Made by a program: the position numbers and the translations under genes. DNA of 64,000 nucleotides, from assembly GCF_016767715.1 (NCBI RefSeq), contig NZ_CP050145.1, positions 1,550,001-1,614,000 on the forward strand, written 5' to 3'. The notes under the pieces are model-generated. The model ran no database searches and was not told the DNA's origin. It saw only the letters and a list, made by a program, of their open reading frames with translations. The stretch is from Mycobacteroides chelonae (GTDB lineage: Bacteria; Actinomycetota; Actinomycetes; Mycobacteriales; Mycobacteriaceae). Of the stretch, positions 42,851-52,769 are shown piece by piece. The number at the start of each line of letters is the position of its first letter. Position 1 is the first letter of the stretch.

Positions 42851-44230
42851 ATGACAGTGACCGAATCCACGGCCTCCGAGAGCACCCCGCCCAAGAAACG
42901 CAAGGACCGCACCCATTGGCTCTATATCGCGGTCATCGTCGCGGTGGTGCTGGGCGTCGTGGTCGGCATGCTGTGGCCGGGGTTCGGCAAGTCGGTGGGT
43001 GTGCTTGGCGAGATCTTCGTCAGCCTCATCAAGATGATGATCAGCCCGGTGATCTTCTGCACGATCGTGTTGGGCATCGGATCGGTGCGCAAGGCCGCCA
43101 GTGTCGGCCGCGTCGGCGGGCTGGCGTTCGTGTACTTCCTGGCGATGTCGACCGTCGCGCTGGCGATCGGTCTGGTTGTTGGCAACCTGCTCGCGCCGGG
43201 CACCGGGTTGCATTTGTCCGGGGCGAATCAGGGGGCGGGTGCCAAGTACGCCGACCAGGCGCATGCCGCCGGTGGCACCTGGCATTTCATCAAATCGATT
43301 GTGCCGGAGACGATGTTCTCGGCGCTGACCTCAGGCAGCGTGCTGCAAACGCTGTTTATCGCGCTGCTGGTCGGTTTCGCGGTGCAAGCTCTGGGATCCA
43401 CCGGTGAGTCGATCGTGCGCGGTGTCGGGATGCTTCAGAAGCTGGTGTTCAAGGTCCTCATCATGGTGCTCTGGCTGGCGCCCATCGGCGCCTTTGGTGC
43501 CATCGCCAATGTGGTCGGCCAGACCGGCTGGAACGCCGTGAAGGAGCTGGGCGCACTGATGCTCGGCTTCTACACCACGTGTGTGATCTTCATCTTTGGT
43601 GTGCTGGGCGCGCTGCTGTGGGCGGTGGCCCGGGTGTCGATCTTCAAGCTGGTGCGCTATCTGGCGCGTGAGTATCTGCTGATCGTCTCGACGTCTTCCT
43701 CCGAATCGGCGCTGCCGCGACTGATCGCGAAGATGACGCACCTCGGTGTCGAGAAGTCGACGGTGGGAATCGTTGTCCCGACCGGCTACTCGTTCAACCT
43801 GGATGGGACGGCGATTTATCTGACGATGGCCTCATTGTTCGTCGCCGACGCGATGGGCAAGCCCTTATCGATCGGTGAGCAGATCTCGCTGCTGGCGTTC
43901 ATGATCATCGCTTCCAAGGGCGCGGCCGGGGTGACCGGCGCCGGCATGGCCACGCTGGCGGGTGGATTGCAGAGCCATCGGCCCGACTTGATCGACGGGG
44001 TCGGGATGATTGTCGGCATTGACCGGTTCATGTCGGAGGCGCGGGCGCTGACCAACTTCTCCGGTAATGCGGTGGCCACGTTGCTCATCGGAACCTGGAC
44101 CAAGACAACGGATCGTGAGCGGATCAAGACGGTGCTCTCCGGTGCCGATCCGTTCGACGAAACCACCATGCTCGACGATCACACAGACGACGCCGTCGCC
44201 GAGAAGGTGCCCGCGCAGGCAGCCAACTGA
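42851..44230 (+). CDS. dctA: Dicarboxylate/amino acid:cation symporter
   Basis: The 459-residue carrier belongs to the DAACS family: eight helices with two re-entrant loops, the serine-rich SSSESALPRL in hairpin 1, and the helix 7 region PTGYSFNLDGTAIY that binds substrate and cation. C4-dicarboxylates or acidic amino acids are the expected substrates. AGGGG lies 5 bases before the ATG. The gene converges on the KimA-type permease and ends in a shared hairpin. Confidence 0.92.
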   Translation: MTVTESTASESTPPKKRKDRTHWLYIAVIVAVVLGVVVGMLWPGFGKSVGVLGEIFVSLIKMMISPVIFCTIVLGIGSVRKAASVGRVGGLAFVYFLAMSTVALAIGLVVGNLLAPGTGLHLSGANQGAGAKYADQAHAAGGTWHFIKSIVPETMFSALTSGSVLQTLFIALLVGFAVQALGSTGESIVRGVGMLQKLVFKVLIMVLWLAPIGAFGAIANVVGQTGWNAVKELGALMLGFYTTCVIFIFGVLGALLWAVARVSIFKLVRYLAREYLLIVSTSSSESALPRLIAKMTHLGVEKSTVGIVVPTGYSFNLDGTAIYLTMASLFVADAMGKPLSIGEQISLLAFMIIASKGAAGVTGAGMATLAGGLQSHRPDLIDGVGMIVGIDRFMSEARALTNFSGNAVATLLIGTWTKTTDRERIKTVLSGADPFDETTMLDDHTDDAVAEKVPAQAAN

Positions 44231-44251
44231 CGGCGGTGTGCGCCGTCAGTT
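44225..44251. terminator. Hairpin joining the 3' ends of dctA and the permease gene
   Basis: AACTGACGGCG and CGCCGTCAGTT form a perfect 11-bp stem with a 5-base loop that covers the stop codons of both convergent genes. No U-tract is present. Confidence 0.65.
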
Positions 44252-46081
44252 CATGCGGTATGGATAGTTGGCGACAATCGCGTCGGTGCGATCAATGAGA
44301 TTGGCCGTCAGCACAATTCCGGTCTGATTGTGCAGGATCTGGTGCCAGCGGCGCTTGGTCTTGATCTCGGTGATGAGCACGGTCACCTGGCGACCGTCGG
44401 ACTGACGCTTCTTGACGTACTCCACCAGTGGTGTCACCAGCGATCGGTGCGCGGTCGGCAGCACCACGAGCTCAAGCCCGGGGTTCCATTGATCCCAGCG
44501 TTTGGTCATGGCGTGCGCCTTCTGATCCGTGCGGCTGATGGTGACCGGCACCACTTCGCCACCGAGGTGCAGTGCCGCCTCGAGTAGCTGAACCGTTCGT
44601 TTGTTGATGTCGTCGATCGGCACGATCACCAGGGGTGTTTGATCGGGGGGATTGGGTGTCAGCGTGGGCAATTCATCGAGCTCCAGTTCGCGTTTGACGC
44701 CCTGGTAGTAGTTCTCGGTACGCCCGAAAAGCAGAATCAGCAGGGGAATGACGATGACCAGCAGCCACGCGCCCTCGGTGAACTTGCTGCTGAAGAACAC
44801 GACCATGGCGATGGCCGACAGGGCCGCGCCGAACCCGTTCAGTGCGGCCTTCCAGTGCCAGCCCGGGGTGCGGGCACAAAACCAGTGTTTGACCAAACCG
44901 GCTTGGCTGATGGTGAATCCGATGAACACACCGATCGCGAACAGGGGCAGCAGCCGGTGGGTGTCGGCGCCGCTGGCGATGAGAATCACCGCCGCGAAGG
45001 CGGCCAGTGCTGCCACTCCGTATCGGTAGACCGGCTTCTCGGCTCGCAACGCGAAGAGATGAGGCATCCGATCGTCTTTGGCGAGCAGGCTCATCAACAC
45101 CGGCAACCCGCCGAAGCTGGTGTTGGCGGCGAACCCGAGGATCAGTGCGACGGTCACATTGGTGATGTAGAAGGGGATTCCAGTGCCGAAGGCGGCAGCG
45201 GAAAGCTGCGCCAGAATGGTGACGTCACCGCGGGGGACCACATGGTGTGCCTTGATGAGGATGCTCAGTCCGATCAACATGACGCCCAAGAGAATTCCCA
45301 ACGCGACCTCGGTGTGCTGGGCCCGTTTGATGGCGGGTGTCTTGAACGCCGGGACGCCGTTCGCGATGGCCTCGACACCCGTCAGCGACGAACATCCGGC
45401 CGCGAATGCCTTGAGAACCAGGATGATTCCGAGCGCGCTGACCGGTTCGATTGGCCCGAGGTCCTTGCCGATGACGGCCACGGGGGTGGGATGCGACAAC
45501 CCAAAGACGATGACCGCGAGGATGCACACGATGAAGACGAAGGTCGGCAGCATGAGCACCTTGGCCGACTCGCTGATGCCGATGAGATTGAGGACGGTCA
45601 GGATGGCCAGTCCGATGAGCGTGATGGACAGCAGATGCGGGGCGAGGGCGGGAAAGGCGCTCGCCAGGCTCGCCGCCCCGGCAGCCAGGCTCACCGCGAC
45701 AGTCAGCACATAGTCGACGACGAGGCTCGCGGCCGCCAGCAGGCTCGCGCCCCGGCCGAGGTCTTTCTTGGCCACGGCGTAGGAGCCGCCACCTTCGGGG
45801 TGTACCGCGATCACCTGGCGGTAGGAGAACACCAACACGATGAGCAGCACCGAGATCGCGATGGCCACCGGCAAGGTGAAGGCGACGGCGCCGACCCCGC
45901 CCGCGATCAGGGCCAGGACGATGGCCTCCGGGCCGTAGGCCACCGAGGACAGCGCGTCCAGGGACAGCGCGGCGAGGCCGCCGACTGCAGTCAGTTTGTG
46001 TGCGTCATCCTTCAGGACGCGGCGCAGCCGCGGGTCGGCGACGCGCGGCGGTACGGGCTGGGTCGGGGGCGCAGAAACCAC
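44246..46081 (-). CDS. APC superfamily permease of the KimA type
   Basis: The 611-residue protein has about 12 membrane helices and begins its core with LSLDALSSVAYGPEAIVLAL and SYRQVI-HPEGGGSYAVAKKDLG, both characteristic of KimA/YdaO-like potassium importers. A cytosolic universal-stress-like domain (about 470-611) follows, as in KimA. Potassium uptake is therefore the favoured role; amino acid transport remains possible. The GTG at 46081 is preferred to the TTG at 46156 because TACTCT ends exactly 6 bases before it on the reverse strand. Confidence 0.8.
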   Translation of the reverse strand: MVSAPPTQPVPPRVADPRLRRVLKDDAHKLTAVGGLAALSLDALSSVAYGPEAIVLALIAGGVGAVAFTLPVAIAISVLLIVLVFSYRQVIAVHPEGGGSYAVAKKDLGRGASLLAAASLVVDYVLTVAVSLAAGAASLASAFPALAPHLLSITLIGLAILTVLNLIGISESAKVLMLPTFVFIVCILAVIVFGLSHPTPVAVIGKDLGPIEPVSALGIILVLKAFAAGCSSLTGVEAIANGVPAFKTPAIKRAQHTEVALGILLGVMLIGLSILIKAHHVVPRGDVTILAQLSAAAFGTGIPFYITNVTVALILGFAANTSFGGLPVLMSLLAKDDRMPHLFALRAEKPVYRYGVAALAAFAAVILIASGADTHRLLPLFAIGVFIGFTISQAGLVKHWFCARTPGWHWKAALNGFGAALSAIAMVVFFSSKFTEGAWLLVIVIPLLILLFGRTENYYQGVKRELELDELPTLTPNPPDQTPLVIVPIDDINKRTVQLLEAALHLGGEVVPVTISRTDQKAHAMTKRWDQWNPGLELVVLPTAHRSLVTPLVEYVKKRQSDGRQVTVLITEIKTKRRWHQILHNQTGIVLTANLIDRTDAIVANYPYRMN

Positions 46082-46214
46082 CGAGGGAGAGTAGACCCGG
46101 AGGTAGCGCTTTTCGTGGGTCTTTACGCGATCTTGAGGCCCGGATAGTGGTGTCAATCACGATGACATCGTCGAACCTATGTCCCATGAGGTCAACGGAT
46201 GTAGACTCACCGGC

Positions 46215-46556
46215 ATGAAGGGACTCAGTCTTACTGCGATGATCGCGATGGGTGCGGGTGCTGCCGCGATCGCCATGGCCTCCCCGGCGCATGCCGATGA
46301 CGTCAGCTTCAACGAGACACTGCACTCCTACGGCATCTACGCGCCGCCGGACAAGACTGCATACCTCGGCAAGATCGCCTGCCACCGTCTGGACACCGGT
46401 CTGGACAAGGACGCCTACCAGGCCACCAGCTTCCTGACCAAGAACCTGGACCGCAACACCTCCACCGAGCAGAAGTGGCAGTTCCTGGGCGCTTCGATCG
46501 ATGAGTACTGCCCCGAGCAGCGTCCGGTTCTCGAGCGCGCAGCCAGCCGTACCTAA
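46215..46556 (+). CDS. DUF732 secreted protein
   Basis: The 113-residue product has a signal peptide ending in AHA-DD and a DUF732 domain with two conserved cysteines (ACHRLD and EYCPEQ) likely joined by a disulfide. DUF732 proteins are small exported mycobacterial proteins of unknown function. TAGACT ends 7 bases before the ATG, a leaderless pattern, which rejects the ATG at 46179. It converges on cysNC. A second DUF732 gene is at 60174. Confidence 0.85.
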   Translation: MKGLSLTAMIAMGAGAAAIAMASPAHADDVSFNETLHSYGIYAPPDKTAYLGKIACHRLDTGLDKDAYQATSFLTKNLDRNTSTEQKWQFLGASIDEYCPEQRPVLERAASRT

Positions 46557-46564
46557 GCCGGTTC

Positions 46565-46599
46565 GTTCTTAACCGCGCTCAGCGAGCGCGGTTAAGAAC
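46565..46599. terminator. Strong hairpin between DUF732 gene and cysNC
   Basis: A perfect 16-bp inverted repeat (46565-46580 and 46584-46599) with a 3-base loop sits at the meeting point of two convergent genes and includes the last codons of cysNC. It ends with TTCTTAAC/GTTAAGAA and can stop transcription in both directions. Confidence 0.75.
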
Positions 46600-48456
46600 G
46601 TCGATGACCTGCGCCACCAGCCCGTCGATATCGGCACCGGTGGTGTCGAGAACGAGTTCGGGATTTTCCGGAGCTTCGTAGGGTGCTTCCACACCCGTCA
46701 ACCCCTTCAATTCGCCGGCGCGAGCCCGTGCATACAGCCCCTTGGGGTCCCGCTTCTCGCATTCGGCCAGCGGGGTGGAGATGTACACCTCGATGAACGG
46801 CAGTTTCGCTGCGGCGTTGATGCTGCGCGCGGTCTCCCGATCGGAGCGCAGCGGCGACACCAGTGATGCCAGCGCGACCACTCCGGCGTCGGCGAAGAGC
46901 CGCGCCAGGTGTGATACCCGGCGAATGTTCTCGGCGCGGTCGCCCGGTGAGAACCCGAGGTCATCGGAAAGTCCATGGCGCAGGTTGTCGCCGTCGAGTA
47001 GGTAGGCCACTTGGCCGGACTCCACCAGCGCCCGTTCCACCGCGACTGCGATGGTCGACTTGCCGGACGCGGGCAGGCCGGTGAACCAGATGATGGCGCC
47101 GCGCTGAGTGGTGCTATCCCAGCGGTATTCGCGATCCAGGGCCGAGGGATGCCACCGGATATCGGTGCGCGAGTGCGTCTCCGGTTTCACCTCGCGTGCC
47201 TCGGTGATGGTGCCGGCGCCGACGGTGTCGTTGGATGCCTCATCGATCAGGATGAACGCGCCGCTGTCCCTGCTGTCGGCGTAGGAGTCGGCCACCACGA
47301 CCGAGCTGGTGCGCAGAGTCACCGAGCCGATGTCGTTGAGCGCCAACTCAACCGGACCGTCCAGCTCGTCGAGAGTCTCCGGGTCCAGCCGGGTGTGCAG
47401 AGCCTGAACGGTGGCCCGCACCGTCCGGGTGCCCTGCTTGAGTGCGAGCCGGTCACCGGCTCGCAGCGGGCCGTTGGTGAACCAGCAGACCGTGGCGTCC
47501 AGCTCGCGCGCCAGCACCGGCAGCACCGCATCCTCTACGCCGCTCACCAGCACATCGCCGCGGCCCACATCGATGTCGTCGGCCAATTCGATCGATACCG
47601 ACAGTGGAGCCACACCGGTAGAACGGTTTTCATCCAGAGTGTCGACCACCGTCACCGTCGACCGGGTTCCCGACGGCAGGTTCACCACCGGGTCTCCGAC
47701 GCTGAGGGTGCCACCCGCCAACCGTCCGGTGTATCGCCGACGCTGATCGGCCGTTGGGCGCGAAACCCACTGCACGGGCAGGCGCAGTTTGGCGGCCTCC
47801 GGTTGCGGGGGCGAAAGCTCGACGTTCTCAAGGTATTCGAGCAGCGTCGGCCCGGTGTACCAGGCGGTGTTCTCGGAGCGGTGCACCACGTTGTCGCCGA
47901 GCTTGGCTGCGATAGGAATGACGGTGATGTCTACCTTGCCGAGCCGGTCGGCCAGTAGATGCAGCTCGCGTTCGACTTCCGCGAACCGCTGCGCATCGAA
48001 GTCAACCAGGTCGATCTTGTTGATCGCGGCCACGAAATGCTTGATACCCAACAGCTTTGCGATGCGGGCGTGGCGACGGGTCTGGCGCAGCACCCCGGCT
48101 CGCGCGTCGACCAGCAGGATCGCGACATGCGCATTAGAGGCGCCGGTGAACATGTTGCGGGTGTAGCGCTCGTGACCCGGGGTGTCGGCCAGGATGTAGC
48201 TGCGGGTCGCGGTGGAGAAGAAGCGGTACGCGACGTCGATCGTGATGCCCTGCTCGCGTTCGGCGCGCAGGCCGTCGGAAAGCGCAGCGAGGTCGGCGTT
48301 TCCCTCGTCGTCGGTGACGGCCTCCAGGTGGTCGACCGGCAGGCTGTCGGTGTCATGCAGCAGTCGCCCGATGAGGGTGCTCTTGCCGTCGTCCACCGAA
48401 CCGGCGGTGGCGATGCGCAGTAGTTGGCGGGTGTCCACCGCGGTCTGGGTGCTCAT
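46579..48456 (-). CDS. cysNC: Bifunctional sulfate adenylyltransferase GTPase subunit / APS kinase
   Basis: The 625-residue fusion joins CysN (residues 1 to about 430) to CysC (about 440-625). The GTPase half has G1 AGSVDDGKST, G3 DTPGHE and G4 NKID, and drives APS formation with CysD. The kinase half has GLPASGKST and the DGDNLRHGL lid region and phosphorylates APS to PAPS. Its start overlaps the cysD stop, so the complex is made stoichiometrically. PAPS feeds both sulfotransfer and cysteine synthesis; here the sulfotransferase is in the same operon. Confidence 0.97.
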   Translation of the reverse strand: MSTQTAVDTRQLLRIATAGSVDDGKSTLIGRLLHDTDSLPVDHLEAVTDDEGNADLAALSDGLRAEREQGITIDVAYRFFSTATRSYILADTPGHERYTRNMFTGASNAHVAILLVDARAGVLRQTRRHARIAKLLGIKHFVAAINKIDLVDFDAQRFAEVERELHLLADRLGKVDITVIPIAAKLGDNVVHRSENTAWYTGPTLLEYLENVELSPPQPEAAKLRLPVQWVSRPTADQRRRYTGRLAGGTLSVGDPVVNLPSGTRSTVTVVDTLDENRSTGVAPLSVSIELADDIDVGRGDVLVSGVEDAVLPVLARELDATVCWFTNGPLRAGDRLALKQGTRTVRATVQALHTRLDPETLDELDGPVELALNDIGSVTLRTSSVVVADSYADSRDSGAFILIDEASNDTVGAGTITEAREVKPETHSRTDIRWHPSALDREYRWDSTTQRGAIIWFTGLPASGKSTIAVAVERALVESGQVAYLLDGDNLRHGLSDDLGFSPGDRAENIRRVSHLARLFADAGVVALASLVSPLRSDRETARSINAAAKLPFIEVYISTPLAECEKRDPKGLYARARAGELKGLTGVEAPYEAPENPELVLDTTGADIDGLVAQVIDVLNRAR

Positions 48457-49382
48457 CAGAAGTAGCCCTCTCGTTTCCGGTCTTCCATGGCGGCCACGGA
48501 TGTGCGGTCATCGGCGCGAGTCTCGCCGCGCTCGGACACGGTGGCCACGGAGATCTCCGCGATCACCCCTTCGATCTCGGTGGCCTGGGAGCGGACCGCG
48601 CCGGTGATCGTCATGTCGCCGACGGTGCGGTAGCGCACCCATTCGGTGGCTGCCGCCTCGTCGCCCTGCGGGGTGGCGTACTCGGAGGTGGCCAGCAGGA
48701 TGCCGTCACGCTCGAACACCTCGCGTTGGTGTGCGTAGTAGATCGAGGGCAGCTCAAGGTCTTCCAGCTGTATGTAGCGCCAGATGTCCAGTTCGGTCCA
48801 GTTGCTCAACGGAAAGACCCGGACCTGTTCGCCCTTGCGGATGCGGCCGTTGTACAGCGACCAGGGTTCGGGGCGTTGTGCCCGCGGATCCCATTGCCCG
48901 AACTCGTCGCGGAAGCTCAGGATGCGCTCCTTGGCGCGGGCACGTTCCTCGTCACGGCGGGCACCGCCGAATGCCGCGTCGAAATCGCCGGCCTCCAACG
49001 CATCGAGCAGGGTGCGCGTCTGCTGACGGTTGCGTGAGGCCCCCGGGCCCGGGTCGGCGACGCGCCCGGCGTCGATGGTGTCCTGCACCGAGGCGACGAT
49101 CAGCTTGTGTCCGTGCCCGGTGGTGCGGCGGTCACGGAACTCGATGACCTCGGGGAAGTTGTGCCCGGTGTCGACATGCAGCACGGGGAAGGGTAACGGT
49201 GCCGGGCGAAATGCCTTCTCGGCCAACCTCAGCAGGACGATCGAGTCCTTGCCCGCCGAGAACAGCAGTACCGGGCGTTGCAGCTCGGCAACCACCTCCC
49301 GGATGATGTGCACCGCCTCGGCCTCCAACAGCCGGAGCTCGTTGACCTGTAAGAGATCGGGCGTTGTCGCGGTGTCGCTCAT
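48456..49382 (-). CDS. cysD: Sulfate adenylyltransferase subunit 2
   Basis: The 308-residue protein is the ATP pyrophosphatase-type subunit of sulfate adenylyltransferase, which makes APS from ATP and sulfate. It shows the PP-loop [10 protein letters not shown], the [11 protein letters not shown] strand and the conserved FGGARRDEE segment. Its start overlaps the stop of the upstream sulfotransferase and its stop overlaps cysNC, forming a tightly coupled stf0-cysD-cysNC unit. Confidence 0.97.
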   Translation of the reverse strand: MSDTATTPDLLQVNELRLLEAEAVHIIREVVAELQRPVLLFSAGKDSIVLLRLAEKAFRPAPLPFPVLHVDTGHNFPEVIEFRDRRTTGHGHKLIVASVQDTIDAGRVADPGPGASRNRQQTRTLLDALEAGDFDAAFGGARRDEERARAKERILSFRDEFGQWDPRAQRPEPWSLYNGRIRKGEQVRVFPLSNWTELDIWRYIQLEDLELPSIYYAHQREVFERDGILLATSEYATPQGDEAAATEWVRYRTVGDMTITGAVRSQATEIEGVIAEISVATVSERGETRADDRTSVAAMEDRKREGYF

Positions 49383-50182
49383 AGTGGCAGTCCCTCTCGT
49401 TCCGCATCGCTCCGGTAGCGGTCCACCCAGTCGTCAGACCGCTGATCTGCCTGCCGTTCCAGCACCGGTGCCGGTGCGAGCCGGGGGTCTTGGCCCAATG
49501 CCTCCAGCACGGTGCCCACCACCTGCGTCAGGTTGCGCCACAGGAATGGGTACGAGACATCGATGGGCTGGATGTTCTCCTCGGCGAACCAGCGGCGCCA
49601 CCCGGCTTCCTGCGCCTGCAACATGGTGATGACATGGGCGATGGCCCCCGCGTGGTATTCGGCGCGGGCATCGCGCACCGGGTCGGGGCGTCCACGCCAC
49701 ACGCGGGTCTGCACCGCGCGCCAGAACGAAACCGCTTGGGACACCACGTCTGGTCGGTATACGTGCACCAGCACCGGGTCGCTGCCGACGACGTCGCGTA
49801 TCGCGGCGAGTAGACCGTCGCCGGATCGGTCGGGAAGACCTTGGGCGCGGTTCAGCAGTAGCGGGGTCTGGTTCCACATGAGCTTGCCACCCCAGATTCC
49901 GTTGGGGGTGCGCCCCACGGTGCGGATGTAATCGCGCCAGATGGTGGCGGGCGCCAGGTCGGGCTTGCCCGCGTCCAGCGGATCGAGCAGACGCAGGATC
50001 GACTCGTCCTGGACGTCGGCGAACCACTCCCGCGGCTGCGGGGACTGGCTTGTGGTGGGCAGGTACTGGAAGAACTCCTGCGGCTCGCCCGCTACACCGG
50101 TTGCGCGCAGAGATTCCACCAGGAGTGTGCTGCCACTGCGCTGCGAGGCGAGCACCAGATATGCGGTGGGATGTTCGGGCAT
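49379..50182 (-). CDS. Stf0-type sulfotransferase
   Basis: The 267-residue enzyme matches the length and N-terminus of Stf0, the trehalose 2-sulfotransferase of mycobacteria. The PAPS-binding loop is in [12 protein letters not shown] (residues 9-20), the GEPQEFF segment follows, and a 3'-phosphate-binding region ([14 protein letters not shown]) lies near residue 155. Trehalose is the substrate of characterised homologues; here it is inferred. The ATG at 50182 is chosen because TAGGCT ends 7 bases upstream and because a longer frame would add over 130 unrelated residues. It overlaps cysD by 4 bases, so donor synthesis and use are co-expressed. Confidence 0.85.
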   Translation of the reverse strand: MPEHPTAYLVLASQRSGSTLLVESLRATGVAGEPQEFFQYLPTTSQSPQPREWFADVQDESILRLLDPLDAGKPDLAPATIWRDYIRTVGRTPNGIWGGKLMWNQTPLLLNRAQGLPDRSGDGLLAAIRDVVGSDPVLVHVYRPDVVSQAVSFWRAVQTRVWRGRPDPVRDARAEYHAGAIAHVITMLQAQEAGWRRWFAEENIQPIDVSYPFLWRNLTQVVGTVLEALGQDPRLAPAPVLERQADQRSDDWVDRYRSDAEREGLPL

Positions 50183-50258
50183 GCGCAGTAGCCTAACCGC
50201 AATTGTTTTGTATTCGACTAATTGGGTTCGCCGTGAATTGCAATCATAGCGAACATAA
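50183..50258 (-). promoter_or_regulatory. AT-rich promoter region of the stf0-cysD-cysNC operon
   Basis: The 76 bases between the sulfatase and stf0 are clearly AT-rich. They contain the -10 candidate TAGGCT (reverse strand, 50190-50195) and an inverted pair GCAATT (50199-50204) and AATTGC (50236-50241), which may bind a regulator. Confidence 0.5.
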
Positions 50259-51620
50259 CTATTGTTCGATGCCGCGTTCGTCGGCGATGGCGGAACGGTT
50301 CGCTCCAGGGCGGCCATGGATGCGCAGGAATGTCTCGGTGTAACGCTCAGATATGCGTGTGCCCGCAAAATCCGAGGGAATGACGTCGAGGGTCTTCTCA
50401 CGCCAGTCGTTGAGGCGCAGCGCCAAGTCGTCGGCGACGGCCCGCGCCTCCGGATCGGCATCGAGTCCCAGCAGGTTATGTGCTTCTCCTGGATCTGCGA
50501 CAAGGTCGTAGAGCTCCCGGTGCGGGCGTGGGTTGGTGATGTGCGTGGCGACAGCCCGGCCCGGGGGGCTGTCGGCAATGTCCCATGGCAGGTCCAGGAC
50601 CGGTCTGGGTGCGTAATTCTCTATATAGCTGTAGTTCTTTGTCCGAATGGCCCGAATGGGGTCAAAGGAATCGTGATATGTCTTCGCGGTGAATAGTTCG
50701 GAGCGGACTTGTTCTAATTCTTCCGCCGGTTTCAGGATATTGCCGGCGTGGGAAATTCCCTGAATTTCCCCGGGGATATCGACACCGAGTAATTCCAGGA
50801 GCGTGGGCAGCAGATCGACGCCGCTGAAGAGTTCGTCGTAGCGCAGTGACTCGGTGCGTCGGCCACGTGGGGGGCGCACGATCAGCGCGATGCCGGTGCC
50901 GGCGTCGTACAGGGTGGACTTGGCGCGCGGCAATGCCGGGCCGTGATCGGTCATGAAGACGACCCAAGTGTTCTCGTCGAGGCCGGTCTCGGTTAACACG
51001 TCCAGCAATTCACCGACTTTGGCATCCGCCACCGCGATTGAGCCATAGAACTCGGCCAGGTCGTCGCGCACCTCGGGGGTGTCGGGCAGATAGTCGGGCA
51101 CGTTCACCGTGTCGGCGTCGGAAGGTTCATAGCGCTCCCGTGGAAACGGGCGATGTGTTTCGAAGAATCCAGCGGTCAGCAGAAACGGTGCCTTGGGAGA
51201 ATTGCGCAACCACCGGGATGCATGCTCCACCACGTATTCGCAATACGAGTTCGACACGTCGTACTCGTGGAATCCCAGCGTCGCGGGATACGCCGTTTCA
51301 TGCTGCATTCCGAACAGCGCTGTGTGCCAGCCCGATCCGGACAGAATGTGGGGGAGTGTGCGCACGCCGGCGCGATACTCCCAGCCGTGATGGGCCAGGC
51401 CGATGAGGCCATTGCTTTGCGGGTATCGGCCGGTGAAAAGCGAGCCGCGCGATGGTGAACACAGTGGCGCCGTGGCGTGTGCGCGGGTGAACAGGATGCT
51501 GTCGGCCGCCAGCTGGTCCAGGTGTGGGCTGGACACATCGGGATGCCCGTAGACGCCCAGGTAGCGACCGAGGTCGTGCCAATGGACGATCAGAACGTTG
51601 TCCCGTGACGCTTCGGTCAC
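50259..51620 (-). CDS. Sulfatase (formylglycine-dependent)
   Basis: The 453-residue enzyme hydrolyses a sulfate ester. The modification motif C-S-P-S-R (Cys54, in [17 protein letters not shown]) should be converted to formylglycine. Metal ligands are expected in HWHDLGR (Asp16) and in the MTDHG segment near residue 225. No signal peptide is visible, so it acts in the cytosol. A GTG start has AGGAAGGGAG upstream. It lies upstream of stf0 on the same strand. The substrate is unknown; recovery of sulfate from sulfated sugars or lipids is a reasonable guess. Confidence 0.9.
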   Translation of the reverse strand: MTEASRDNVLIVHWHDLGRYLGVYGHPDVSSPHLDQLAADSILFTRAHATAPLCSPSRGSLFTGRYPQSNGLIGLAHHGWEYRAGVRTLPHILSGSGWHTALFGMQHETAYPATLGFHEYDVSNSYCEYVVEHASRWLRNSPKAPFLLTAGFFETHRPFPRERYEPSDADTVNVPDYLPDTPEVRDDLAEFYGSIAVADAKVGELLDVLTETGLDENTWVVFMTDHGPALPRAKSTLYDAGTGIALIVRPPRGRRTESLRYDELFSGVDLLPTLLELLGVDIPGEIQGISHAGNILKPAEELEQVRSELFTAKTYHDSFDPIRAIRTKNYSYIENYAPRPVLDLPWDIADSPPGRAVATHITNPRPHRELYDLVADPGEAHNLLGLDADPEARAVADDLALRLNDWREKTLDVIPSDFAGTRISERYTETFLRIHGRPGANRSAIADERGIEQ

Positions 51621-51708
51621 TGCGCTCCCTTCCTGAGGTTCGACGGTCTACCCAACAGTGTGCCTCGGTTATCTGGCAACCCTTCGGCTCACCCGGAGCA
51701 ACTAACTC

Positions 51709-52647
51709 TCAACGCGAGCCCCGGAATCCCACGATATGGCTGAGAAGGTCACGGACGGCTCCGGCGGGTGGTACGCGCGCTCCGCGCCAGATGGCGCGAA
51801 GATCGCGGTGCAGGTCGATGTCGCATACTGCGACGGCGCGAAGTCTGCCCATGGCCAAGTCGTCGCCGACCGCCAACGCACTCATCACCGCCGGGCCGGC
51901 TCCCGCGCGTACCGCTGCCCGTACCGCTGCGGCGGAGGACAGTTCCAGGGCAGGCGCGGCCTGATCGACGGTGCCGAGTGCGGTGCGCAGCGCTGCGGTC
52001 AGCGAGTCTCGGGTACCCGACCCGGCCTCGCGCGCGACCAGCGGTGTCTGAGTGAGCTCGATGGGGTTGACCGGTCGGGTTCGTTTGGCCCACTTGTGAT
52101 CCGGCGCTACCACGACGACGAGTTGGTCATGGGACACCACCTTGCTGCGCAGGCCCTTGGGTGCCAGGGGGCTCTCGATGAATCCGACATCGGCGCTGCC
52201 GTCCTGCACCGCCTCGGCGGCGTGCTCGCTGTTGGTCGCGGTGAGTACCACCGTGGCAGCCGAGGTACCCAAGCGTGCCGCCGCAGCCTGCAGCGACACC
52301 AACCAGCGCGGCATCAGCTGCTCGGCGATGGTCTGGCTCGCCGCGACCTTGACGCGGGCTCGGCTCTCTTCGCGCAGTGATGCCAGCGCGGTGTCGACCT
52401 GCGTGGCGACCGCCAGCAGCTTGGCGGCCCATTCGGCTACCGCGACGCCGGTGGCGGTGAGCTGAGACCCGCGTGGAGTTCTGGTGACCAGTGGCACGCC
52501 GGTCTGTGCTTCAAGGGAGGCGATGCGCGCCGATACGGCCTGCTGGGTCAGGCCGAGGTCACGGCCCGTCGCACCGAGACTGGCGGTCCTTGCGATACCC
52601 AGCAGCACCTCGAACGCGGACAGTTCTGGCATCCGGCTGCTCAACAT
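51709..52647 (-). CDS. LysR family transcriptional regulator
   Basis: The 312-residue protein has an N-terminal winged helix (SAFEVLLGIARTASLGATGRDLGLTQQAVSARI) and a periplasmic-binding-protein-like effector domain. ATG codons at 52647 and 52632 are both possible starts. It is divergent from the small peptide gene at 52770 and lies upstream of the sulfatase on the same strand, so it could regulate either. The effector is unknown. Confidence 0.87.
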   Translation of the reverse strand: MLSSRMPELSAFEVLLGIARTASLGATGRDLGLTQQAVSARIASLEAQTGVPLVTRTPRGSQLTATGVAVAEWAAKLLAVATQVDTALASLREESRARVKVAASQTIAEQLMPRWLVSLQAAAARLGTSAATVVLTATNSEHAAEAVQDGSADVGFIESPLAPKGLRSKVVSHDQLVVVVAPDHKWAKRTRPVNPIELTQTPLVAREAGSGTRDSLTAALRTALGTVDQAAPALELSSAAAVRAAVRAGAGPAVMSALAVGDDLAMGRLRAVAVCDIDLHRDLRAIWRGARVPPAGAVRDLLSHIVGFRGSR

Positions 52648-52769
52648 GATCCATGTTAGGCACAAATCAGCCTTGTGAGCCCACAAATTCGCGGGGTCTA
52701 CTGCCGGATCTCCCTCAGATCGACGATTGATTCATGAGCAAGACATCCTCCAACGCAAAGGAAATGACC

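Noticed and set aside
51621..51708. Search for a polycysteine leader peptide upstream of the sulfur genes, as known for some mycobacterial cysteine operons
   Set aside because: No short frame with consecutive Cys codons before the sulfatase, stf0 or cysD.
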